A stretch of 6,033 nt of DNA, from assembly GCA_913776405.1 (NCBI GenBank), contig CAJYOV010000341.1, forward strand, positions 1 to 6,033, written 5' to 3'. Positions 5,568 through 6,033 of this stretch are shown here, piece by piece (positions within the stretch are counted from its first letter, which is position 1; each line of letters opens with the position of its first letter). The stretch is from Pseudobdellovibrionaceae bacterium. GTDB lineage: Bacteria; Bdellovibrionota; Bdellovibrionia; Bdellovibrionales; JAMPXM01. The notes beneath the pieces are model-generated. The model made no database searches, was not told the origin of the DNA, and worked only from the letters and a program-made list of their open reading frames with translations. Position numbers and translations under genes: made by a program.

Positions 5568-6033
5568 GAACGTTTGAGAAAGCGAATTGAGGCAGTCGCC
5601 GCGCGAGCTCCCTTTAGCCGCTTTAAAAATATCTTTGCAGCCTGATTCCGCGTTTGGTTTACCGACAATGTCGATGAGCGATGCGGCCGTCAAGCAAGCC
5701 AAGACGTCACGATCTTGATAAGAGACTTTATTTGTTCCGCACTTTGAGAAGCGCTTCGAGATGTCTTCATTTTTTTGAAGGCTTCGATGGATGTTGGAGC
5801 CTACGATACAAGCAGCTCGCTCGTTATCGTTTTGCGAGTCCATCGAGATATTGCTGCAAGCATTGATCACTTCCGTCGCTTTCGTGTTGCCCTCGAGCGC
5901 GACGCTACGGCCATTCAAACAAGCGCGGTAAGTTTGGTGAAAACGTTTGTGATCGAAATATTGTTCACACACTTGGTTTTGCTTGTTCATATTACCAGAC
6001 TTGCCCAGGTCTGCGGCAAGCGAAAGCCCCACG
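5565..6033 (-). CDS. Cys-pair repeat protein, probably exported (N-terminus outside window)
   Basis: I do not recognise this family. The visible ~155 residues hold four tandem units, each a cysteine pair: Cys22/38, 59/75, 98/113 and 132/147 (counting from the GTG codon at 6032). The pairs are separated by 14-15 residues, and the units repeat every 34-39 residues. The second Cys of each unit sits in a similar motif: ACLNG, ACIVG, ACLTA, DCLNS. Units look helical and charged between the cysteines, suggesting small helical hairpins each closed by a disulfide, in an oxidising compartment. The reading frame is open to the right edge. The first visible residues (GLSLAADLGKSG) could be the tail of a signal peptide, and no earlier unit is in phase, so perhaps only a short N-terminal part is missing. 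GTG 6032 or ATG 5990 as the true start is less likely. Its stop overlaps the peptidase start. Confidence 0.8.
   Translation of the reverse strand, partial: VGLSLAADLGKSGNMNKQNQVCEQYFDHKRFHQTYRACLNGRSVALEGNTKATEVINACSNISMDSQNDNERAACIVGSNIHRSLQKNEDISKRFSKCGTNKVSYQDRDVLACLTAASLIDIVGKPNAESGCKDIFKAAKGSSRGDCLNSLSQTF

Noticed and set aside
1..6033. CRISPR arrays, tRNA or rRNA genes, insertion sequences
   Set aside because: No regularly spaced direct repeats, no tRNA-like cloverleaf and no transposase-like reading frame were noticed; nearly all of the window is accounted for by coding sequence.

Overview
The window comes from a Gram-negative-type bacterium with roughly balanced base composition. Four or five genes appear to make exported (periplasmic or secreted) proteins. 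The set (DUF3857/transglutaminase-like protein, neprilysin-like peptidase, Cys-rich and orphan exported proteins, short parvulins) would fit a Bdellovibrionota or deltaproteobacterial-type genome. That placement is an inference with low to moderate confidence, because no marker gene is present.

Layout. Positions 1-99 are a nearly perfect, spacer-less inverted repeat. Each arm encodes the end of a parvulin-type prolyl isomerase, so two short parvulin copies converge and overlap tail to tail (+ strand ending at 60, - strand 40-261). A 71-bp divergent spacer follows. Next is a full-length exported DUF3857/transglutaminase-like protein (333-2237, +) with an intact Cys-His-Asp triad. A 142-bp gap (2238-2379) contains a hairpin that touches the ribosome binding site of the next gene. 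That gene (2380-3828, +) encodes an exported orphan protein; I see a possible divergent atypical-kinase catalytic loop in it. Its stop codon abuts, with no gap, the stop of a converging two-gene unit on the - strand. The unit consists of a Cys-repeat protein (5565 to the right edge, N-terminus outside the window) coupled through a TAATG overlap to a divergent M13 (neprilysin-like) zinc metallopeptidase (3829-5565).

How the genes may work together. The Cys-repeat protein and the M13 peptidase are very likely co-transcribed and co-translated, both for the cell envelope or exterior. The kinase-like protein and the transglutaminase-like protein are on the opposite strand, and nothing in the sequence ties them to the same pathway. 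The most unusual items are the parvulin palindrome, the kinase-like orphan, the M13 enzyme with about 150 extra residues between its zinc-binding motifs, and the four-fold Cys-pair repeat. No RNA genes, CRISPR arrays, insertion sequences or convincing intrinsic terminators were seen.
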